Below are positions 13,955 through 20,020 of a DNA stretch of 20,043 nt, one piece after another. The notes beneath the pieces were generated by a model. The model saw only the letters and a program-made list of their open reading frames with translations, was not told the DNA's origin and did no database searches. The stretch's first letter is position 1, and the number at the start of each line of letters is the position of its first letter. Position numbers and translations under genes: made by a program. The stretch comes from a virus, in the IMG/VR virus record IMGVR_UViG_3300017770_000245, positions 1 to 20,043 of that record; one strand, given 5' to 3'.

Positions 13955-14223
13955 TTAAATGAGTTTTAATGGTATTTCAATTTCGTGGGTATTACCCCAG
14001 TTCTTTACACCGTGTCCTTCTAAGCCAGGCCTTACCTGGATTTTATCTAGGTGGATAGGTAACCACCATCAGGTTTCTCGTTTTCCGTATTATCCCAATT
14101 CACTCCTTAAATTTCAAATACTTCATTGTTTCTATTTGTTATAACCTCAATACCATATATCACGTCTTAATTGATTTTAAGTAAGTTATAACCAAGATTT
14201 TCGTAGAGTTTCACAACAACCAA
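13955..14223 (-). pseudogene. Broken small gene or chain of tiny frames between promoter and metalloprotease
   Basis: One minus-strand frame reads KLYENLGYNLLKIN, stop (14167-14169), DVIYGIEVITNRNNEVFEI, stop (14107-14109), GVNWDNTENEKPDGG. After a -1 step near 14062 it continues LPIHLDKIQVRPGLEGHG and NWGNTHEIEIPLKLI to a TAA at 13955-13957. All parts look protein-like, yet two stops and one frame change interrupt them. Each internal stop is followed two codons later by GTG, and the second has AAGGAGTGAAT, as in the intact leaders at 12900 and 13440. It could be a decaying gene, several reinitiating mini-genes or a sequencing error. The rest of the 377-base gap holds only the promoters at 14262-14290. 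Confidence 0.4.
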
Positions 14224-14261
14224 CCAACTACAACTCTTCCTCGATTCCTGTATATGTGTAT

Positions 14262-14290
14262 ATTATACTATACTATTTATAGTTTGTACA
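14262..14290 (-). promoter_or_regulatory. Early promoter cassette, copy 4
   Basis: Minus-strand TGTACA, 17 bp, TATAAT, with AGAAAACAC upstream of the -35, as in the other copies. It follows the stop of the DUF5658-like gene by about 32 bases. It would transcribe the broken small frame and the metalloprotease gene. A late promoter octamer overlaps its spacer. Confidence 0.72.
14274..14281 (-). promoter_or_regulatory. T4-type late promoter nested in an early promoter
   Basis: A perfect TATAAATA on the minus strand sits between the -35 and -10 of the early cassette. The same downstream genes could therefore be read both early and late. Chance is possible in this AT-rich DNA. Confidence 0.45.
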
Positions 14291-14321
14291 GTGTTTTCTG
14301 CAGATTCTTTATACTTTTTTG

Positions 14322-14624
14322 TTATAAGGATATAATATCTAGGTTATTCATCACATTTAGGTTATTAGCAACGGCAATTGTGACCCATGTATTAGGTATG
14401 ATTATATGTTCTGGTTCATGAGTATGCAGTATAAGACTGCCCCATATTAATTTAAAAAGTATTAATCTATCTAAATGAGGGTCTTTTCCTACAATAGGAT
14501 TTAGTTCGTATATATTTGGATGCTTTAATCCTCGATTAGTAGTCCATACATCGAGTGCATTAATGGCCCAAAAATAGTATACGTCTTTTTTATAATCTCT
14601 ATGTGTAAATTGTAATCTGTTCAG
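14322..14624 (-). CDS. DUF5658-like small membrane protein, start uncertain
   Basis: The reliable part reads YYFWAINALDVWTTNRGLKH, then YELNPIVGKDPHLDRLILFK and LIWGSLIL. This is the pattern of DUF5658 membrane proteins: an alcohol/Asp-rich first helix followed by ELNP. Function is unknown. There is no ATG near the end of the cyclase gene. A CTG at 14624 has AAAGG five bases upstream and would give 100 residues, overlapping the cyclase stop by 26 bases. The ATG inside the cyclase gene (residue MGFECC) has no ribosome site. Two or three membrane segments are likely. It ends the curli-like/FecR/cyclase run. Confidence 0.6.
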   Translation of the reverse strand: MNRLQFTHRDYKKDVYYFWAINALDVWTTNRGLKHPNIYELNPIVGKDPHLDRLILFKLIWGSLILHTHEPEHIIIPNTWVTIAVANNLNVMNNLDIISL

Positions 14625-16431
14625 ATTTACCTTTGACTGTAATTGTATCGACTTCAGTGAAGCTTCGTCCTTTACACTCTTCAGCAGTGAACTGTGATAA
14701 CAGCACTCGAACCCCATCGTAATTTCTTGTTTGGCCTTCGAGTCGAGCTGCCAAGTTGACGGCGTCTCCAATAACGGAATAGTCAAATCGAGATTCTGAC
14801 CCCATGTTTCCAACGATGCAGTCGCCGGTGTTGATACCAATACCAACGTCAATACGAGGTAAACCTTTTTCTTCCAATTCTGCAATAAGTACATCTGCTG
14901 CTTCCGTTATTTCATATGCTGTTTTTACAGCCATATCTGCATGATTATTAGATGGCAATGGAGCATTCCAAAAAGCCATTATACAATCACCCATATATTT
15001 GTCAACTGTTCCACCATTCTTTAATATTATTTTTGTCATGGTGTCTAAATAGTTATTTATAATTTCTACTAACCCCTCTGGGTCATCGTTATTTTTATAA
15101 TGTTCTGATATTGGAGTAAACCCTACGATGTCCATAAACAGAAACGACATCTCTTTTCTCTCTCCACCTAATCGTAATAACGATGGGTCTTTCTGTAATA
15201 ACATCACTTGCCTTGGGTCTAAATAAGTTTCAAATTGTTTCTTAATTTGTTGTCGTAATACAAATTGTTTATAGAAATTATTAAAGCCCGCTGAAGTGAA
15301 GGAAAGTATATATAATATTAGATGGAACGTAAGGTCGAGGAGTATGTAAGATTTATTCCAAATATAAAGTACAGAAAAGATTGTCCCTCCGCAGAGAACC
15401 AGAAAGGTTAGCAAAGAAACCCAAATCGGTAAACGATATACCACAAGAATCAGAACAAACACAAGAAGAGTTCCTACAAGAATTTCTAAAGGAGTTGCGT
15501 ATTGAGGCCGAGAAATCGGCTTATCAGACAGAATCGTCTGTAACGCTGAAGCTTGTAACTGATGAGGATATTTCAATCCGCCAGGAGTAGCAACTTGTTG
15601 AGATAAACCTCTGGCCGTTACTCCAACAATAACTGTCCTACCTTTAAAATCTTCATAATCATTTAAGTTATTTACATATTCTAATTCTTCAAATTTCGTA
15701 TTCCATTTTAACCAAATAGAACCATCACTATCTGTAGAGATATTAAATGGTCTTAATACGATACTTTCAATTCCGCTTTCATTTGATTTAATAGTATAAG
15801 ATTGCTTTTCGTTTAAAACACGAGTTGTTTCTAAAGCAAATGATGGATATAATTGTCCATTGACATTAGATATAAGTGGTATTCTTCTTGTAATACTATC
15901 AACTTCTGGCGCGCCGTTAGATAATCCATGTCCCCATGCACCTGCTTCTATCTCAGGTATATTAGTAACTAATCCTTTATATTGGTAAATGAAATCTAAA
16001 GGGTCTGATGTTCCAAAGGTTGCATATCCTACATAAGGTGCAGATTCGCTTCTACCATATTCATCAGCTGTTTGTGTTAGAATAATTCCATTGTCTTTTA
16101 CCCAACTGGCAAATACTTCATCTCCACCAAACCTATCTGCTTCTGGAAACATAATAGTAAACCCAATCATACCTGCATTTTTATTTCTTAAATCAGCTAT
16201 CATTTGAGCATAGTGATGTCGGGGCCAAGGGAATTGTCCTAATTCAGCTAAGGAATCCTCGCCTATATTAAGTAAAACTATTTCTTGTGATTTTTCTTCT
16301 GGAAGTGTTTTGATTAAAGCGTCGAATGTATTTAATCGTGTTTGTTCTAATAATGATGGGTCTATAATTCTCATTAAAATTAATAATGAAGCTAATGCAA
16401 AGGTTGACCATATTGAAGTAATATATTTCAT
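14599..16431 (-). CDS. CHASE2-domain class III adenylate cyclase
   Basis: A 610-residue membrane sensor. One N-terminal membrane helix (about 8-22) is followed by an extracytoplasmic CHASE2 domain (about 25-305; QFPWPRHHYAQMIADL near its start). Three membrane helices follow (about 316-333, 338-356, 361-378), then a cytoplasmic class III cyclase domain (about 425-608). Metal aspartates are D434 (FMDIVGFT) and D482 (KYMGDC). K478 is the adenine-specifying lysine, and the partner position carries S552 where D or T is usual. N559 and R563 (VNLAAR) are the transition-state residues. All catalytic residues are present, so it should make cAMP. The ATG overlaps the stop of the 26-residue gene upstream (ATGA). 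This is an unusual gene for a phage, and in bacteria it is often found near FecR-domain genes, as here. Confidence 0.9.
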   Translation of the reverse strand: MKYITSIWSTFALASLLILMRIIDPSLLEQTRLNTFDALIKTLPEEKSQEIVLLNIGEDSLAELGQFPWPRHHYAQMIADLRNKNAGMIGFTIMFPEADRFGGDEVFASWVKDNGIILTQTADEYGRSESAPYVGYATFGTSDPLDFIYQYKGLVTNIPEIEAGAWGHGLSNGAPEVDSITRRIPLISNVNGQLYPSFALETTRVLNEKQSYTIKSNESGIESIVLRPFNISTDSDGSIWLKWNTKFEELEYVNNLNDYEDFKGRTVIVGVTARGLSQQVATPGGLKYPHQLQASALQTILSDKPISRPQYATPLEILVGTLLVFVLILVVYRLPIWVSLLTFLVLCGGTIFSVLYIWNKSYILLDLTFHLILYILSFTSAGFNNFYKQFVLRQQIKKQFETYLDPRQVMLLQKDPSLLRLGGERKEMSFLFMDIVGFTPISEHYKNNDDPEGLVEIINNYLDTMTKIILKNGGTVDKYMGDCIMAFWNAPLPSNNHADMAVKTAYEITEAADVLIAELEEKGLPRIDVGIGINTGDCIVGNMGSESRFDYSVIGDAVNLAARLEGQTRNYDGVRVLLSQFTAEECKGRSFTEVDTITVKGKSEQITIYT

Positions 16432-16508
16432 ACGTATAAATCTATGTATAAACCCTTAGGAATACCCCAGCCGTATTTAAGACGAAGAAATCTTTGATAG
16501 GAATTCAT
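16428..16508 (-). CDS. Microprotein (26 aa) bridging curlin B and the cyclase
   Basis: The frame begins MNSYQRFLRLKYGWGIPKGL and ends with six more residues (YIDLYV). Its ATG overlaps the curlin-B stop as TAATG, and its TGA overlaps the cyclase ATG as ATGA. This exact double coupling is hard to explain unless it is translated. It is basic and aromatic, without a clear membrane helix. It may be a coupling peptide or a small partner of the cyclase. I do not recognise it. Confidence 0.55.
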   Translation of the reverse strand: MNSYQRFLRLKYGWGIPKGLYIDLYV

Positions 16509-17206
16509 TACTGACCCTGTTCTACTGTCACAGAACAACCGCCTACTGTAACACAATCAACTGCTAAGTTATATGTTTGTGTTGTACTTCCTAATTGTCT
16601 TAATGTCAAATCTGTTCCATATAATCCATCTAGAGTTATATTTGCAGTATGAGTTGCCCATGTACCTTTCTGTCTGAGAGTAACATCATTGTCAGAATTA
16701 TAGATTGTTAGATTTAGTTCTTTTGAACCTTGCCCTTGTTGTCTACCTGATATAATATTATCATTACCAGCTAGATGAAAGTCAAAGTTGTGTCCATCAG
16801 TTGACCCAGCATTTGTTTGATGCCATGTTAAAGAATTGTCATCTCCATATAAATCTAATTCCATATAATGACCACCGCCTTCAATATTATCATAGGTATA
16901 TGAACCATCCGATAACCAAGCAATTCCTTGGCCAAGCTTGAGTGTATTTCCAGAACCACTCATTTCGTCAAATGCAATTATATTCTCAGCACTTGTAAAA
17001 TTATATTGTACTATGTGAACATCTAGATTTGGGGCATTATTAATATATGAACCAGAATCTAACATTTTTATAGTATTATTATATCCTACTTGTTCTATTT
17101 CTAATTCAAAATTATTACCAGATTGTTCTAGAGATATTTGATTATCATCAGCAAAACAAACAAATGGTAATAATAACATTAGAGATATAAAGGCTATATC
17201 TTTCAT
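16508..17206 (-). CDS. Curlin-like secreted repeat protein B
   Basis: A 232-residue exported protein. The signal peptide covers residues 1-19 (LLLPFVCFA, then DDNQ). The mature part begins with a curlin-type unit (QISLEQSGNNFELEIEQVGY NN, residues 23-44) and then imprecise repeats with G-D/N-D-N and Q-x-G cores (GDDNSLTWHQ, GNDNIISGRQQGQG, VTLRQKG, LTLRQLG). The end has two cysteines (C218, C224) and a final VTVEQGQ. This resembles CsgA/CsgB, which form extracellular amyloid. The repeats are too irregular to assign one or the other. It is a paralogue of the gene at 18331-19071 and is coupled to an 18-residue frame upstream by TAATG. Confidence 0.72.
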   Translation of the reverse strand: MKDIAFISLMLLLPFVCFADDNQISLEQSGNNFELEIEQVGYNNTIKMLDSGSYINNAPNLDVHIVQYNFTSAENIIAFDEMSGSGNTLKLGQGIAWLSDGSYTYDNIEGGGHYMELDLYGDDNSLTWHQTNAGSTDGHNFDFHLAGNDNIISGRQQGQGSKELNLTIYNSDNDVTLRQKGTWATHTANITLDGLYGTDLTLRQLGSTTQTYNLAVDCVTVGGCSVTVEQGQ

Positions 17207-17262
17207 TATGCTACCCAGGGCCTAATCCAGTATTTGTAAAATATTTTTTTAAATTTCTTCAT
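17206..17262 (-). CDS. Microprotein (18 aa) after a late promoter
   Basis: The frame reads MKKFKKIFYKYWIRPWVA and its TAA overlaps the ATG of curlin B (TAATG). A TATAAATA late promoter (17268-17275) ends five bases before the ATG, so the transcript would be almost leaderless and this peptide would be the first thing translated. It is strongly basic and aromatic. It may be a leader peptide that delivers ribosomes to curlin B, or an active peptide. Confidence 0.5.
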   Translation of the reverse strand: MKKFKKIFYKYWIRPWVA

Positions 17263-17267
17263 AATAC

Positions 17268-17275
17268 TATTTATA
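17268..17275 (-). promoter_or_regulatory. T4-type late promoter for curlin B, cyclase and DUF5658 genes
   Basis: A perfect TATAAATA on the minus strand lies just past the FecR stop codon. It would place the curlin B, cyclase and DUF5658 genes under phage late control. Confidence 0.65.
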
Positions 17276-17276
17276 A

Positions 17277-18377
17277 TTAATTTTGGTTAATCCTTACTAT
17301 GATGTCTTCTCCATCATTACCTGTTATTATTCCTTCCCAACCTGGTGTTATTGTTTCTAATGTAAATGAACCACCTGCTGCAAATGTTAATTCTATTGCT
17401 CCATTTACATTACGATATAATACTAAATCGCCATCTCTTAAAAATACATTATATTGAGATTCATCGTTTAATCCTCTCATTGCACCTTTAATATCAAACT
17501 CTCCTAATGTATCAAATAGGTCAGATGAATCTACGATTGATAAAAAGTCTAATAAAAACTCTACATCTAATTCATCAACGTCTAATTCTGAGAACTCTTT
17601 TAACTCATCTTCTTCCAATGCGTCTTCTTCTAATTCTGTAAATTCTAAAAAGTCGATATCTAATAAACCTTGGTCTTCATTTTGTTCATCTTGTAATTCT
17701 TCTTGTATTCTATCTTTTACTTCTTGCGGTGGATTTACAATAAACATATTATCAATTAAAGCTGGTGTAATACCATTAATGATAGTAGTTGAAGTTGGTG
17801 GTGTGTCTACAGTATAAACCATTGTTGCAGCATAAGCTTCATCTAGTACAACTGTTCCTGAAGCATTTGAAACTTCTATAACTCCCGATGGATTACCTTT
17901 ATCATCTGGAAGTAATATCACCAATGAACGTCCAAGCTCATCGATTGTTGTTGTAAAATCTGTTCCTCTAACTGCTATTGTAGCTGTAGGTGTTGATATT
18001 GCTATATTCGCATTATTAACTAAACCCAATTTACCTGAAGCAAATCGTGCAGTTCCACTAACCATTCTCATTGACATTTTAGATAATGATGGGTTAGGGT
18101 CGTAATATATTTCGTCTATAAAAACTTTTGAATGTTCTTTTAATTGTAATTCAGCTTTATCTAAAAACTCAATTAACATACGACCTTTGGCTGTTTCAGC
18201 CTGGTCATATAATTCTATTTCTGTAGTTTGAATTTGTTCTTTATCGCGTAGAATTGCAGTGACGCCAGTGGATTCCCTGACATCTCCAATGGGACTAGCA
18301 CTTAAACTAGTCCCACCGATGATTAATAGACTAGCTGTCGTTACCGCTGTCTTTTTGAGTAATGGTAATAGTTGCAT
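17277..18377 (-). CDS. Exported FecR-domain protein with acidic region
   Basis: A 366-residue protein with an N-terminal signal peptide (about 1-28, KKTAVTTASLLIIGGTSLSA). A FecR domain follows (about 30-190) with IGDVRESTGVTAILRDKEQI, LQLKEHSKVFIDEI and the hallmark TPTATIAVRGTDF (129-141). Residues about 222-285 are very rich in Glu, Asp and Leu (FTELEEDALEEDELKEFSEL), followed by a small C-terminal beta domain. FecR domains outside iron regulation often sit in exported proteins and are found next to CHASE2 cyclases in bacteria. It lacks a membrane anchor for signalling to an anti-sigma system. The first 47 bases overlap the end of curlin A in another frame, and no alternative start exists, so the signal peptide is coded in the overlap. 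Confidence 0.85.
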   Translation of the reverse strand: MQLLPLLKKTAVTTASLLIIGGTSLSASPIGDVRESTGVTAILRDKEQIQTTEIELYDQAETAKGRMLIEFLDKAELQLKEHSKVFIDEIYYDPNPSLSKMSMRMVSGTARFASGKLGLVNNANIAISTPTATIAVRGTDFTTTIDELGRSLVILLPDDKGNPSGVIEVSNASGTVVLDEAYAATMVYTVDTPPTSTTIINGITPALIDNMFIVNPPQEVKDRIQEELQDEQNEDQGLLDIDFLEFTELEEDALEEDELKEFSELDVDELDVEFLLDFLSIVDSSDLFDTLGEFDIKGAMRGLNDESQYNVFLRDGDLVLYRNVNGAIELTFAAGGSFTLETITPGWEGIITGNDGEDIIVRINQN

Positions 18378-19071
18378 TGTCTGAAGTTACGTCTAATACG
18401 ATATTAGCATTTGGTGTTGCACATCCAGTTGTCTGTCCTGCACAAGTACCACTTATCTGATTAATATCAACATCTGCAGAATCGCCTACTAAAGTAAACT
18501 CTAGGTTTTGTGAACCATCATTCTGTAATGTGTTTATATTATTACTGTCTCCAGTAACTTCAAAATTCCAAACGTTATCGTCAGATTCAAAATCTATATC
18601 AAATACGTTTGAATTACCTATTAAAATTAAATCGGCATCTAATCTTTCTGCACTCGCTGCATAACCCTGGTCTATATCAAATGTGTTACTGTCTCCAGTT
18701 ACATCAAAATTATAGTCAGAATCATCTGCGCTACCGCTATATCCGATATTCCAATCAATTTCATTTGAATCACCTGTAAAATCAAGCTTATAGGTTGAAC
18801 TATCTGCTTTAACAGGACCAAATAAAATGTTTTGGTTACCAGCAAAATCTAAATCAAACTCTAAACTTGAACCGATAATACTCATTGCAGTAGAACCACT
18901 TGAAAAGTCGTCTCCTCCAATTTTGTTACCGAAACCAATTTGGTCGATGTACAATTCTAGTGTGTCACCAGATTGTGTGATTTTGATTTCATTATCATCA
19001 GTGGCTTGTGCAAAAACGAATCCTGTCGACACTAATAGCCCAGCTAGGACTATACTATATAGTTTATTCAT
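18331..19071 (-). CDS. Curlin-like secreted repeat protein A
   Basis: A 246-residue exported protein with a signal peptide (1-23, ending VFAQA, then TDDN). It begins EIKITQSGDTLELYIDQIGF (residues 28-47), matching the start of curlin B. It then has Asp-rich repeats around T/V-G-D-S-N (FTGDSNEIDWN, VTGDSNTFDIDQG, LIGNSNVFDIDF, VTGDSNNINTLQ, LVGDSADVDINQ), spaced roughly 22-30 residues. Near the end is a cysteine pair (C210, C217) and TITITQ. The repeated D-S-N could coordinate calcium or form ladder turns of a beta-solenoid. It is coupled to csgG by an 8-base overlap and is probably the substrate of that pore. Confidence 0.75.
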   Translation of the reverse strand: MNKLYSIVLAGLLVSTGFVFAQATDDNEIKITQSGDTLELYIDQIGFGNKIGGDDFSSGSTAMSIIGSSLEFDLDFAGNQNILFGPVKADSSTYKLDFTGDSNEIDWNIGYSGSADDSDYNFDVTGDSNTFDIDQGYAASAERLDADLILIGNSNVFDIDFESDDNVWNFEVTGDSNNINTLQNDGSQNLEFTLVGDSADVDINQISGTCAGQTTGCATPNANIVLDVTSDNATITITQKDSGNDS

Positions 19072-20020
19072 TTTCGTTATTTTCCTCTTTTATAGGATGT
19101 TTATCGTTTTTACCACCGACTTGGTGGGGGTGACGATGTCCATCCTCTATAACCCAAAGGCCTCTATCATGCCCTTGGTATATTAGTTCCAACACGGCAG
19201 CCTCAATAGCTGTTCGTGTCGCGTAAGTCACGGACTCATTATTTCCCACACCGTCCTCATATTCTACTAGAGTGGTACTATTATCGACGAATCGAAAAAT
19301 ATCACCACTTCCACCGTAACTAAGAATCGTCTTCTTAGCTTGGACATTCAATAATACTTCACCAGTCAGAACAGAAACTGCTCTAACCGAAACAGTGACG
19401 ACATCTTGTTGATATCGCTTACTTTTGCCTATACCTAATAATCGTGCGCCTCGACCACCAGTTTGTACATTAGTATCATAACCAATTATTCCACCTTCCA
19501 TTATCATACCAGCGAATAGAAGTGGATTCAATGCTTTCGCGCCTTCCGGGCCTGCGAAATCGTTTCTGGCACTCCTGATAATCTGTCTTTCTCTTACCAG
19601 ATTATCAATGCCTTGTCTTTCTACTACTCTAAACCAGCTTCCATCTCCTGCTGTTTTGAGAGCATCTATTAATAACTCAGTTCCACCTTGTGAAACTGCT
19701 GTTGAGAAGTCTGCTATACCTTCTCTTGATTTTCTTTGACCTGTTAAATCTTTAAATCCATATACAGCAACTACAGGTCTATCTTTTGCTGGAGGTAAAT
19801 CTAATAACTCGATGTATGAAGGTAATCTAATTGCTTCAGCTTCTTCAACACAAATATAAGAATGTCTTAATGTTTTTTCTAATCTTGATACTGTGTTAGG
19901 ACCAATATAAGGGTCATCAAATGTAATTTCTTTGCATTCCTCAGGTTTATCAGACCAAACAGGAGTTGCTGACTCATTTAAAAATCCTAATACTAATAAT
20001 AATGCTAAAGCTGCTTCCAT
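19064..20020 (-). CDS. csgG: CsgG-like curli secretion pore
   Basis: The protein has 318 residues (E. coli CsgG precursor 277) and clear homology through the core: VVAVYGFKDLTGQ, DFSTAVSQGGTELLIDALK, WFRVVERQGIDNLVRERQII, then GGIIGYDTNVQTGGRGAR and KKTILSYGGSGDIFRF, and finally GHDRGLW. E. coli CsgG is a nine-subunit outer-membrane lipoprotein channel for curlins. Differences: no lipobox cysteine after the hydrophobic N-terminus, an extra segment of about 50 residues before the core with C29 and C57, and a His-rich C-terminal tail (EDGHRHPHQ). The pore eyelet keeps Phe (F105) but has R/E and D where E. coli has Tyr and Asn. The promoter lies outside the window. Confidence 0.92.
   Translation of the reverse strand: MEAALALLLVLGFLNESATPVWSDKPEECKEITFDDPYIGPNTVSRLEKTLRHSYICVEEAEAIRLPSYIELLDLPPAKDRPVVAVYGFKDLTGQRKSREGIADFSTAVSQGGTELLIDALKTAGDGSWFRVVERQGIDNLVRERQIIRSARNDFAGPEGAKALNPLLFAGMIMEGGIIGYDTNVQTGGRGARLLGIGKSKRYQQDVVTVSVRAVSVLTGEVLLNVQAKKTILSYGGSGDIFRFVDNSTTLVEYEDGVGNNESVTYATRTAIEAAVLELIYQGHDRGLWVIEDGHRHPHQVGGKNDKHPIKEENNENE

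Noticed and set aside
13959-14144. A 61-codon plus-strand frame in the large intergenic gap
   Set aside because: It has no ribosome site. The minus strand has promoters and protein-like sequence in the same place.
15054-15061. TATAAATA inside the cyclase gene (minus strand)
   Set aside because: It lies within the catalytic-domain coding region. It could in principle serve the DUF5658-like gene, but nothing else supports it.
15381-15590. A 69-codon plus-strand frame rich in Glu and Lys inside the cyclase gene
   Set aside because: It is antisense to the CHASE2 region of a complete cyclase gene and lacks a start signal. The charged composition is a by-product of the hydrophobic membrane-helix codons on the other strand.
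18827-19186. A 119-codon plus-strand frame across curlin A and csgG
   Set aside because: It is antisense to two clear genes with continuous coding signal on the minus strand.
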